Assembly: GCA_041940525.1 (NCBI GenBank)
Contig: JBGTSB010000006.1
Coordinates: forward strand, 1-64,000
Length of the DNA stretch: 64,000 nucleotides
Reading direction: 5' to 3'
Origin: JAKAXS01 sp041940525
GTDB lineage: Bacteria; Pseudomonadota; Alphaproteobacteria; Rhizobiales; Hyphomicrobiaceae
In this document: piece by piece, positions 33,357 through 41,115 of the stretch
How the letters are laid out: each line of letters opens with the position of its first letter
Position numbering within the stretch: position 1 is the stretch's first letter
Made by a program: the position numbers and the translations under genes
Notes under the pieces: generated by a model
Databases searched by the model: none
Told to the model about the DNA's origin: nothing
What the model saw: the letters and a program-made list of their open reading frames with translations, nothing else

Positions 33357-34112
33357 TTAGTTGCCATTAAGTGTTGCGATTGATGTTTCTGGTGAGAGGG
33401 TGGAATCCGGCAACGTTCCCCCACTCACTTCCACCACAAATTTTTGGCGGATAGCGCGACCAAAATCTCCGAAACCCTCTGCTGGCAGGACGAACGAACC
33501 ACCACCGCCTTGCACGTTTTCGCGGTAGTAGTCTTCTAAAGTCGCGCCCTCTTTCCCTTCCAAAATCGGCAAGCCGTTGATAGTGACCCAATCGCGCACA
33601 AGTTCGTCACGCACGGCTTTGACCGGTTGATCGGGATTGCAATTGTCCCGGCCGTCTCCCGACACATCGATGACAATGCGCAAGGCCTTCTCGGGAATTT
33701 GCGTCACGACTTTATCGGCGAGGAAGCGCATCATCTTGCCCATGCAGGTAAACTCCCCGCCATCGTGGGGAAGCTGGCGGACACGCTGAGCAACGCTTGC
33801 TGCTTCCTGCTTGTTCGATATCCGCGTCCAGGGGATCGACACCTTCGGCTTGTCAGCCCAAGTCACCAGCGTGAACAGGATCGCGCCGCGCCCGCCGCTC
33901 AAAATCGCATCGAGCACTTCCTTGTCTTCCAGCGCCTTGGCGATGCCTTGCATCTGCAGGGAATACCGGGTGTCGTCGACCGAGTTCGAAACATCTACCG
34001 AGACCACGAGGGCTGTATCGACTTGAGCGGGGTCATTGAACTGGGCCAGGGCCGCCGGCCCCAGCGCAAAGAAGCCTATCGCCAGTGCAAGGATCAGTCT
34101 CGTGGCGTTCAT
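33357..34112 (-). CDS. Exported DUF1194 (von Willebrand factor A-like) protein
   Basis: A 251-residue exported protein; signal peptide ends PAALAQF (about residue 24). The mature part begins DTALVVSVDVSNSVDDTRYSLQMQG, with the MIDAS-like DxSxS motif, then FTLVTWADKPKVSIPWTRI and IDVSGDGRDNCNP, typical of DUF1194. Such vWA-like domains bind divalent metal and partners. Function unknown. The gene lies 33 bases downstream of the pentapeptide-repeat gene and is probably co-transcribed. Confidence 0.85.
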   Translation of the reverse strand: MNATRLILALAIGFFALGPAALAQFNDPAQVDTALVVSVDVSNSVDDTRYSLQMQGIAKALEDKEVLDAILSGGRGAILFTLVTWADKPKVSIPWTRISNKQEAASVAQRVRQLPHDGGEFTCMGKMMRFLADKVVTQIPEKALRIVIDVSGDGRDNCNPDQPVKAVRDELVRDWVTINGLPILEGKEGATLEDYYRENVQGGGGSFVLPAEGFGDFGRAIRQKFVVEVSGGTLPDSTLSPETSIATLNGN

Positions 34113-34145
34113 CGTTTCCCTTCCGCCCTTCTTGTTTGCCGGCCT

Positions 34146-34943
34146 TTAGCGATAGGCCTTGTCAAAGTCGACCGCCTGATCAAGCCCCTTGGCGGTCTCC
34201 AGGCCTTTGGCGCCTTCGAAATTCGTCCCGTACAGGGTCGCCTTGGTGAAGTTGGCGCCTGTCACGTCCGCGCCGCTCAGGTCCGCTTTGGTCAAATCGG
34301 TTCCGGTAAAATCCGTTCCCGACAAATCCGCATCCTTCATGGTTGCAAATCTCAATACGGTGTTACGGACCAAGGCATCCTTCAGTTTCGCGCCAGAGAA
34401 ATCCGCCCCGTTCATGACGACCCGCGCCGTCAGCAACAGTTCGTTCCTGGGATCTTCGGGGCCGAACTCCGCGCCCGTCAAATCAGCTCCTGAAAAGTCC
34501 GCATACTCGAAGCGGGAGTGGATGCGCGCGCCGCGCAGGTTGGCGCCTGCGAACGTCGGCGCCAGTTTGGGCTGCGGCTCTACATTTGACGTGTAGGCGG
34601 CCCGGAGCATCGACGCGCCTTCCAGGTTTGCTCCGGTAAAATTCGTGCGGATGACGGTGGCGAGGTTCAGCCGTGTGTTCTTCAGGTTCGCATTGGATAG
34701 ATCGCTGTCGGAAAAAACGACACCATGCAAATTCGAACCCTCAAACGAGGCCGCTTTAAAATCGATTCCGCTGAGGTCGAGGTAGGTCAGATCCTTGCCC
34801 GACAGATCGACGCTGCCCTCACCCTTAGCCTGGAATACGAGTGAGGTGATTTCGCGCGCCGTCATATCCGCCGCTGAAGCTGGCGCCAGCGCGCCGCTCG
34901 CCAACACCGCGCCGATGGCTGCGCGAAAGCTGCGTCCAATCAT
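34146..34943 (-). CDS. Exported pentapeptide-repeat protein
   Basis: A 265-residue protein with a signal peptide (to about residue 25, PASAADM) and many tandem A(D/N)LxG-type pentapeptides: LTYLDLSGIDFKAASF, DLSNANLKN, ANLRGARI, ADLTGAEF and a long final run DADLSGTDFTGTDLTKADLS. Such proteins form a right-handed quadrilateral beta-helix. Role unknown; the export signal argues against a gyrase-protection role. Confidence 0.88.
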   Translation of the reverse strand: MIGRSFRAAIGAVLASGALAPASAADMTAREITSLVFQAKGEGSVDLSGKDLTYLDLSGIDFKAASFEGSNLHGVVFSDSDLSNANLKNTRLNLATVIRTNFTGANLEGASMLRAAYTSNVEPQPKLAPTFAGANLRGARIHSRFEYADFSGADLTGAEFGPEDPRNELLLTARVVMNGADFSGAKLKDALVRNTVLRFATMKDADLSGTDFTGTDLTKADLSGADVTGANFTKATLYGTNFEGAKGLETAKGLDQAVDFDKAYR

Positions 34944-35304
34944 GCTCCTGGCCTCTCCCTCGTCATTTCCGTGGCTGTATCAGCTCTTGTCCGTCTCTCG
35001 CCAGCCGCATAGACCTAACACGCTCCAGACAGACCGCCTACGCTTACGCGGGCAAAGCTGCTCAAATCCGGGAACATTTCCGTGTTCCGCCGACAGGACG
35101 TGGCGCACCATTGGAACATAGGGAGTGGCCTGAGCGGCGGCAATGGCGCGGATGAAGGGTGGACATCTCACCGGTTACAAAACTTCGCGGCCGAAACCGG
35201 CACTTGGAGGCTAGACACCGCGATCTCAGGGTGTTAGACGCTCCCTCTCTCGGGCCCGCTTCGGGCCCTTTTGCCGTCCTTCAGTCACACGAAGACGACC
35301 GGGC
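34944..35304. other. Gene-free region upstream of tRNA-Lys
   Basis: About 360 bases without a supportable protein gene. It ends, on the plus strand, in an intrinsic terminator at 35252..35272 with no annotated gene in front of it, so a short untranslated RNA may be encoded between about 35100 and 35272. No tRNA-like or known RNA family fold was recognised. Confidence 0.4.
35252..35272 (+). terminator. Orphan intrinsic terminator upstream of tRNA-Lys
   Basis: GGGCCCG at 35252..35258, a three-base loop CTT, CGGGCCC at 35262..35268 and then TTTT form a compact perfect-stem terminator on the plus strand. No plus-strand gene precedes it for over 1.9 kb (the nearest ends at 33343). Confidence 0.75.
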
Positions 35305-35380
<76 letters not shown>

Positions 35381-35505
35381 ATTTCTCAAGACCTTAGGTC
35401 TCGCGGACACAAGATATTCTGTTTGAGCAGGCCTGGGGCAATCGCTTTCCAATTCGGCCGGCAGAGGCGAACGAGCCGCTGGGGACGCTTTGCATGTGCG
35501 GCTGC

Positions 35506-35946
35506 CTAGTGGCGCCCAATCTCGCCGCCTTTGAACCGCCAGCGGACAAGAAAGACTTGAATGCCGGCGAGCACACCAATGAAGGATGGAATGAACACGA
35601 GCGTGAAGTGCGTCGTGGCGTACTCGACGGGAATGCGGTCCACCAGAAAGGCATCAAGCGCGCCGATGTTCATCAACCCGAGCGTGATGAGAAACTCCAG
35701 GATGGAGAAGAAGAACTGAAACGCGAACGGCCAATCGTTGTCCCAGCGGAAACGTTGGATTTGGATGTAGGGATAATCGAGCAGCAGGCCGACAACGAGC
35801 AGCGCGGTGATGAAGACGAAAGGATCGCCCAAACGCCCGAGTTCTGCGAGGTCGAGATACAGGCCATAAAGCAAGGTGACCGGCAAACCGATGAACAAGT
35901 AGAGAAGGATGCGTGTCTGCCAGCGTCCGGCGAGTGTCGGTGTCAT
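35506..35946 (-). CDS. Membrane protein of unknown function in the FHA operon
   Basis: A 146-residue protein with about four membrane helices (ILLYLFIGLPVTLLYGLYLD, FVFITALLVVGLLLDYPYI, FAFQFFFSILEFLITLGLM, LVFIPSFIGVLAGIQVFLV). No named family. ATG 35946 lies 15 bases after the stop of the FHA-oxidoreductase gene, so it is the last gene of the FHA operon read on the minus strand. It may anchor the soluble FHA protein to the membrane, though this is only suggested by position. Confidence 0.7.
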   Translation of the reverse strand: MTPTLAGRWQTRILLYLFIGLPVTLLYGLYLDLAELGRLGDPFVFITALLVVGLLLDYPYIQIQRFRWDNDWPFAFQFFFSILEFLITLGLMNIGALDAFLVDRIPVEYATTHFTLVFIPSFIGVLAGIQVFLVRWRFKGGEIGRH

Positions 35947-35960
35947 GAGTTCATCCCTAG

Positions 35961-37880
35961 CTACGCGGCTGGCGCCTTCCCTTGGCACCAGTTCACCCAC
36001 TCCATCAACGACCGAATTGGCCCCATCGACGAAATGCCGGTGGCGCGGTGTCTGTTGAGATCGTCAACCGCGCGCAAGGCGGCGTACTGCAAGCCGAGGA
36101 AGCTGTCTACGGCTGCGTAGGGTCCGTTGAGTGTCATCACGCCGGCGGCATACATGCGCCCCGCGCCATTGCGCATGCCTTCGACCTCGAAGGTGTTGGC
36201 GACCTTCAGGCCGCTCAAGCGTTGCTCGGGCCCGCGGCCGCTGGCGGGGTTGCGCGCCAGCGAATAGGTGTCGATCAAATCCTTGAGGACAGTGTTGGCT
36301 TCAAGATCTGCGATCAGGCCGGTGCAGTCGATGACGTAGTCGGCATCAAGGCGGACCTCTTCGTTGAAGCCTTGGCTCGACTCCAGCTTCGTTTCGATCC
36401 GGCCATCTTTCAGATCAATCCGTTCGACATTGCCGAAGAAAACCCGGTACCAGCCTTGATCCTTGCCTTCGGAGATAATCGCGTCCCAGTCGGAACGGTC
36501 GGCCGTGGTCGTCCCGCCCCAATTTTTTAAAAGCGCAAGCCTTTGCTCTGGTGTGGCCTGCTCCAGCCGTTCTCTTAGCGTGCCACCCCAACAGGCCTTG
36601 GGCCAGTTGAAGGGCTGATATTCGATATCGTGCGCGGCAAAGCGGCGGGCCAGGTCGTAGGTCTTCCCCTCGACAATGCGCGATCGCATGATGTGCAAAA
36701 CACGAATGTCCTTGTTCTTACGACGCGCTTCGTGGATGCGTTGCAGAATGCGCGAGGCAACGATGCCGCGGCCGCGCACGAGAACGATGCCACCGTTCTT
36801 CTCTAAGTCGTCGTAGATCCCGTCGTGCTGTTCATAGGCGTTGATGACGCGTTGAGAGCCTGGATGCTCGCGTTTGAAGACCTGGAGATCCTCAAGGTAG
36901 CGCGACGCGGGGTAGCCCATGCACAGGTGCAGGTAACGCCCGACTAGGACTTTGTTGCGCGGACCGCCATCCGCAAAGCTTGCCGGGACACGGTAAGCGG
37001 CGGCATAGCGTCCGTCATCTGTCTTGCGGACCGAGATAATGCGGCCGGCCGTCCATATCTTGTCCCAGGATATTCGTCGTGCTTCTTCCTCAATGGATTC
37101 GAACACATCGCCCGCTCGCGGCGTGTAGCTCTCAGCCAAGGCCGGCTCGCCGAACACCTGCATGATGTATTTGAGCCCGCCGAATTTGCCCTTGCGTAGC
37201 TCCTTCCAAGTTTCACGGCTGGCGTAGCCGGGAAAGCCCCAGATATTGTCGGGCGTCGAGATGGAGTTTGAGCGCAGACGTTCATGCCGGGGGATTTGCG
37301 AATAGCGGCAAAGGCGTTCGTATTTGCCATGCGGTTCGGGGTCGACGCCAATGGCACGGATGCTCGCCGCCGGGACGCCGTAGCAGCGAAGGTGGTCAGC
37401 CCAGATAAAACTGCCCAAGCCGCCACCGAGCGCGACGTAATCCACCTCTTCAACGATCTGCCGGTCGCTCTTCAAAGCAGTAACGGAAACTTGCGACTTA
37501 GAAAACTCGGCCGGTGGGAACGCGCCCGATGTTGGCGGGACGCGGACAGAGGTGCGTGCCTGTTCCGCTTCACTCTCCATCTGGGAAGCTTCAAGCACAT
37601 AGCCGCCGATTGAAACCTTGGCACCTTTCGGCCAAACAGCTTTGGAGATTTCCTCGCCGTCTAGAAGCGTTCCATTCGCGCTTTCGGCGTCGGCGATTTC
37701 GATCTCATTGCCCGATAGGGTGACCCTCGCGTGAACGCGCGAAACGGCAGTGTCGGCGATGACAACGTCGCAGTCGTTAGACCTGCCGATGGTGACCGTA
37801 TCCGAGGCGCTGAACTGCTTGTTCTGGCGGGCCGGGCCGTGCGGCTCGTCCTTCGGATACCAAATAATCTCGAAGCTCAT
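35961..37880 (-). CDS. FHA domain fused to a flavin-type oxidoreductase
   Basis: A 639-residue two-part protein. Residues about 28-95 are an FHA phosphothreonine-binding domain (VTIGRSNDCDVVIADTAVSRVHA then SANGTLLDG). Residues about 145-620 resemble a large FAD/NAD(P)-dependent oxidoreductase: Rossmann motif VALGGGLGSF at 150-158, a second nucleotide-like motif GIVLVRGRGIVASRIL near 365, and DADYVIDCTGLIA near 535, the ATG/DG-type segment seen in flavin monooxygenases. A C-terminal GAGRMYAAGVMTLNGPYAAVDSFLG supports this. Substrate unknown. Such FHA-oxidoreductase fusions are uncommon; a phospho-recruited redox enzyme is inferred. Confidence 0.8.
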   Translation of the reverse strand: MSFEIIWYPKDEPHGPARQNKQFSASDTVTIGRSNDCDVVIADTAVSRVHARVTLSGNEIEIADAESANGTLLDGEEISKAVWPKGAKVSIGGYVLEASQMESEAEQARTSVRVPPTSGAFPPAEFSKSQVSVTALKSDRQIVEEVDYVALGGGLGSFIWADHLRCYGVPAASIRAIGVDPEPHGKYERLCRYSQIPRHERLRSNSISTPDNIWGFPGYASRETWKELRKGKFGGLKYIMQVFGEPALAESYTPRAGDVFESIEEEARRISWDKIWTAGRIISVRKTDDGRYAAAYRVPASFADGGPRNKVLVGRYLHLCMGYPASRYLEDLQVFKREHPGSQRVINAYEQHDGIYDDLEKNGGIVLVRGRGIVASRILQRIHEARRKNKDIRVLHIMRSRIVEGKTYDLARRFAAHDIEYQPFNWPKACWGGTLRERLEQATPEQRLALLKNWGGTTTADRSDWDAIISEGKDQGWYRVFFGNVERIDLKDGRIETKLESSQGFNEEVRLDADYVIDCTGLIADLEANTVLKDLIDTYSLARNPASGRGPEQRLSGLKVANTFEVEGMRNGAGRMYAAGVMTLNGPYAAVDSFLGLQYAALRAVDDLNRHRATGISSMGPIRSLMEWVNWCQGKAPAA

Positions 37881-37929
37881 GACTTCACGTTCCCAGTCCT
37901 GATGCCCCCGCCCCGACGTTCCCTCATGC

Positions 37930-38682
37930 TCACGGCAACGTCACACGCGTAAAACTACCCGACGCGGCCAAGTAGTGACCGCACCAAACGCAATTTTCTT
38001 CAAACGGCAAGTCGTTCAGCAGATGGCAGGCGGCGTTTCCGCATACGATTTTCTTCTGGTCGCGGCGCAAGACCTCAAAGCGGTGCCCGTCGATCTCGAC
38101 GACATCGTCCACTTTGGCAGAGACCGGACTGTCGCTGCTCAGATGCTTGTTGACCGTGACCTTGGCCATGGCACCGGCTTCGTAGAGTTCAATCGTGATG
38201 GTGATGCCATCGGAATGGATGCGGCCAACCACGGGTTTTGCATTGGCTTCCGGCGTGTCGGGCAAAAGCACAAGCTTGTCCGTCTTTGCCAGCACAAGAC
38301 TGCCGCCGGGTTCGATATCCTGTTCGCCCAAGAGATCAAGATTGGCGGCCGTGTGCTTGATTAGAACGGGACGGACTTCGAGGATGCGAAGCTCGTAGTT
38401 CTCAATTTTTATGACATCGCCATAAGTGACGGGCTGGCCCTTGCCCTTGAGAAAAGTGCCGGCGACCGTTGAGCCGTTGGAACTGCTGTCGGTGTAGACG
38501 ATCGTATCTCCAGTGGTCTCGACGCGGCCATGAACGCGCGAGATCGTCACCTGACTTGGGTCAAGACGTATGGCACTGGCTGTTTGCGGCTGCTTGCCGA
38601 TTTCAAATGGCGCCTCGCAGACCTGAATGGTGCGGCTGCCGTTTGACCGGTCATAAATCTCGACGTGAAGTGATTGCCCCAT
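37930..38682 (-). CDS. FHA domain protein with C-terminal zinc ribbon
   Basis: A 250-residue protein: FHA domain at about residues 10-105 (FEIGKQPQTASAIRLDP then VTISRVHGRVE and SSNGSTVAG), a beta-rich middle of about 100 residues, and a C-terminal zinc-ribbon-like motif CGNAACHLLNDLPFEENC followed by VWCGHYL. The Arg in the FHA loop is not in the usual GR position (GK here), so phosphopeptide binding may be altered. ATG 38682 was taken as start; further in-frame starts extend to 38748. First gene of the minus-strand FHA operon and divergent from the kinase genes. Confidence 0.75.
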   Translation of the reverse strand: MGQSLHVEIYDRSNGSRTIQVCEAPFEIGKQPQTASAIRLDPSQVTISRVHGRVETTGDTIVYTDSSSNGSTVAGTFLKGKGQPVTYGDVIKIENYELRILEVRPVLIKHTAANLDLLGEQDIEPGGSLVLAKTDKLVLLPDTPEANAKPVVGRIHSDGITITIELYEAGAMAKVTVNKHLSSDSPVSAKVDDVVEIDGHRFEVLRRDQKKIVCGNAACHLLNDLPFEENCVWCGHYLAASGSFTRVTLP

Positions 38683-38898
38683 ACGTTGGCGTCCGGACCT
38701 CGAACCAGCGTTTCGCGGCATCATAGTCAGGCCCGTCATACGCCGCAAACATTCATTCGTTTACAGTGAACCCATCGAGCGAGCTGCGCAGCCCCCGCGC
38801 CGATTGGATATCCTGGCCAATTATGATTTTATACGTAATGGGATCGGCTGACATATTGCAGCTGAGTTGCATCAACGCATCCGGGGGCCACGGCTAAG

Positions 38899-41022
38899 AT
38901 GACCAACAGACAGGCGCTGGCGGAAGGCACGATAGTCGGCGGTGACTATAAGATTATCCGCGTCCTTGGCGCCGGCGGCTTCGGCATCACCTACTTGGCG
39001 CGCGATACACGGCTCGATACCGATGTGGCCCTGAAGGAGTATTTTCCAGCTTCACTGGCCTACCGCGAAGATGGCGTCACCGTTTCCACCCTCCCCAGCC
39101 AGGGCGGCGCTGATTACGACTGGGGGCTTGAGCGCTTCCTCGCCGAAGCCCAAACACTGGCAAAGCTGCGGCATCCCAACATCGTTCGCGTTTCCCGATA
39201 CTTCAAAGAAAACAAGACCGCCTACATGGTGCTCGGCTTCGTTGAAGGCAAAGACCTGGAGGCTTGGCTCAACACGCTTGGACGCCGCCCAACCCAGGCT
39301 GAGCTGGATGCAATTGTCAGCCCTCTGCTCGACGCGCTTGCAACGGTCCATAAGTCCGACGTCGTGCACCGGGACATCAAGCCTCAAAACATCTACGTGC
39401 GGGCCAGCGACAGCGCGCCGATCCTGTTGGACTTCGGAGCGGCCCGTCAGGCTCTAGGTGAGCATTCGCGTGCCACGGCTGCGTTTGTGTCGCCAGGCTA
39501 CTCCCCGCCGGAATCCCATCTCAATGATCCAGCCGAGCAAGGGCCGTGGACAGACATTTATGGATTGGCCGCAACGCTATTCCGGGCATTGACCGGCAAG
39601 GCGCCCGCACAGGTCTTGAGCCGTATCTCTCACGATAGCTATGTGCCGCTGGCGACCCAGCTGGCGAACGCCCAGGAATTCCGCGCCGGTTTCCTGTCGG
39701 CCATCGACGCGGGCATGCGCGTAAAGCGTGAGGACCGGCCTAAGTCCGTAGCCGTTTGGCGGGACATGTTGTTTAGCGAAACCGCGGATCAGGCGACAGT
39801 CGTGCGCCGGTCCGACGATACGGTGGCCAGCCCAGCTGCCGGAGCCGCGGAAACGGTCGTGCAGCGAACCGTGCCACAATCTTCCGGTGGTGCGCCGACC
39901 GTGGGCAATCCGGCGCCCCCACCATCCTCTTCCGGCAGTCCGCTGACGAAGTGGGCCATCACGGCGGCAGCTGCGGCCGTGGCCGGTTTCATCTTCTACC
40001 AAGTCTACACCAGCTTCGAGTCATCGCCCCCCGAGCAGGAATTCGTTCAGCAACCGCAAACGCCGGAGCAGCCTCAGACGCAGCCGCCATTGCAGCCGGT
40101 GCCCATGCCGGACTTCAACAACAACCAGCAGCAACAAGCCACGACGAACGCAGACCCCTCGCTGCTACGCATGGCAACTTTGTCGTGGGCCGCAAACGGC
40201 CGTCAAAACAGCTTGTGGACCGGGGGCGTTACGGGCTCAAACGGAACGGGTTTCGGTCTGGGATGCAGCACTGGCGGAGATCAACGGCGCGATGTTCTTA
40301 TCGAGCTGAACTTCCTCCCTACCGGAAATAACCCGATCACTGGTCAGCATCAGGTTAACGTGCAGATTGGCAATTATACCGACGGCGCGGCACTCAACTT
40401 CGTGCAAGAAGGCGCCGTGTCTCACGGGCAGCTGCGATACAGCGAGACCCAACAACAAGCTGGTCAGTTCCTGAACTTCCTGCATCAGGTTTTCAGCGGA
40501 CAAACTTTGGTGCTTACGATTCCTAGCGTTGGCTACCAAGAGAACTTCAACCTAGCTGGAGCGGAAGAAGCTCTGCGGCCGTGCTTCGGCGGTCCCGTGC
40601 TACGGCCCTGGACGGCGGAATCAGAGATTGACGGAGCGCGCGGCGCCTCGGTGCGAAACGCAGACGGCGGCGTATTCCTTGTGCGCTGCGATTCAAACCA
40701 AGGCTCTCGCGCCAACGCAATCCTGGCGTTCTCAGCGCGCTCACCCGTGAGCGTTCAGAATGGACAAACCGGAACCTTGGCCTTCGCCGTCGATGGAAGA
40801 TCAGTGAACTTCGACTTTCTGCTCAACAAGAAGCCGGACATCATCAGCGGCTATCTCTACCACGTCTCGAATACACAGGCTGACCGGCAGGCCCTGAATA
40901 CGCTCGTCAATCTGTTGAGCAATGGAAACCAGTTGTCGCTTTCCAGCCAACAGCTCCAAATCAACGAGACGTTTTCCCTCGCCGGTTCAGGCCGCGCACT
41001 GGCCGGCTGCGCGGGCCTATAG
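38899..41022 (+). CDS. Membrane Ser/Thr protein kinase
   Basis: A 707-residue kinase. The N-terminal domain (about 15-290) keeps every key element: Gly-rich loop GAGGFG at 24-29, VALKEYFP with the catalytic Lys at 46, the alpha-C region LERFLAEAQTLAKLRH, HRDIKPQN at 157-164 and DFGAAR at 178-183. After an Ala/Pro/Ser linker follows one membrane helix (about 352-370) and an extracytoplasmic part: a Gln/Pro-rich stretch, then two similar beta-rich units whose Cys residues (e.g. LGCSTG, PCFGGP, VRCDSN, AGCAGL) may form disulfides. Hence a Hanks-type receptor kinase with cytoplasmic catalytic domain; the ligand is unknown. Confidence 0.92.
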   Translation: MTNRQALAEGTIVGGDYKIIRVLGAGGFGITYLARDTRLDTDVALKEYFPASLAYREDGVTVSTLPSQGGADYDWGLERFLAEAQTLAKLRHPNIVRVSRYFKENKTAYMVLGFVEGKDLEAWLNTLGRRPTQAELDAIVSPLLDALATVHKSDVVHRDIKPQNIYVRASDSAPILLDFGAARQALGEHSRATAAFVSPGYSPPESHLNDPAEQGPWTDIYGLAATLFRALTGKAPAQVLSRISHDSYVPLATQLANAQEFRAGFLSAIDAGMRVKREDRPKSVAVWRDMLFSETADQATVVRRSDDTVASPAAGAAETVVQRTVPQSSGGAPTVGNPAPPPSSSGSPLTKWAITAAAAAVAGFIFYQVYTSFESSPPEQEFVQQPQTPEQPQTQPPLQPVPMPDFNNNQQQQATTNADPSLLRMATLSWAANGRQNSLWTGGVTGSNGTGFGLGCSTGGDQRRDVLIELNFLPTGNNPITGQHQVNVQIGNYTDGAALNFVQEGAVSHGQLRYSETQQQAGQFLNFLHQVFSGQTLVLTIPSVGYQENFNLAGAEEALRPCFGGPVLRPWTAESEIDGARGASVRNADGGVFLVRCDSNQGSRANAILAFSARSPVSVQNGQTGTLAFAVDGRSVNFDFLLNKKPDIISGYLYHVSNTQADRQALNTLVNLLSNGNQLSLSSQQLQINETFSLAGSGRALAGCAGL

Positions 41023-41115
41023 GCCGATCAGCCCAAAAACTTTTCATAGTGCGATTGGCGATCCCGGCCCATCGCGTTAAAACGGCTGAAATTCCTTTTC
41101 GGCTGCGGTGGGGCG

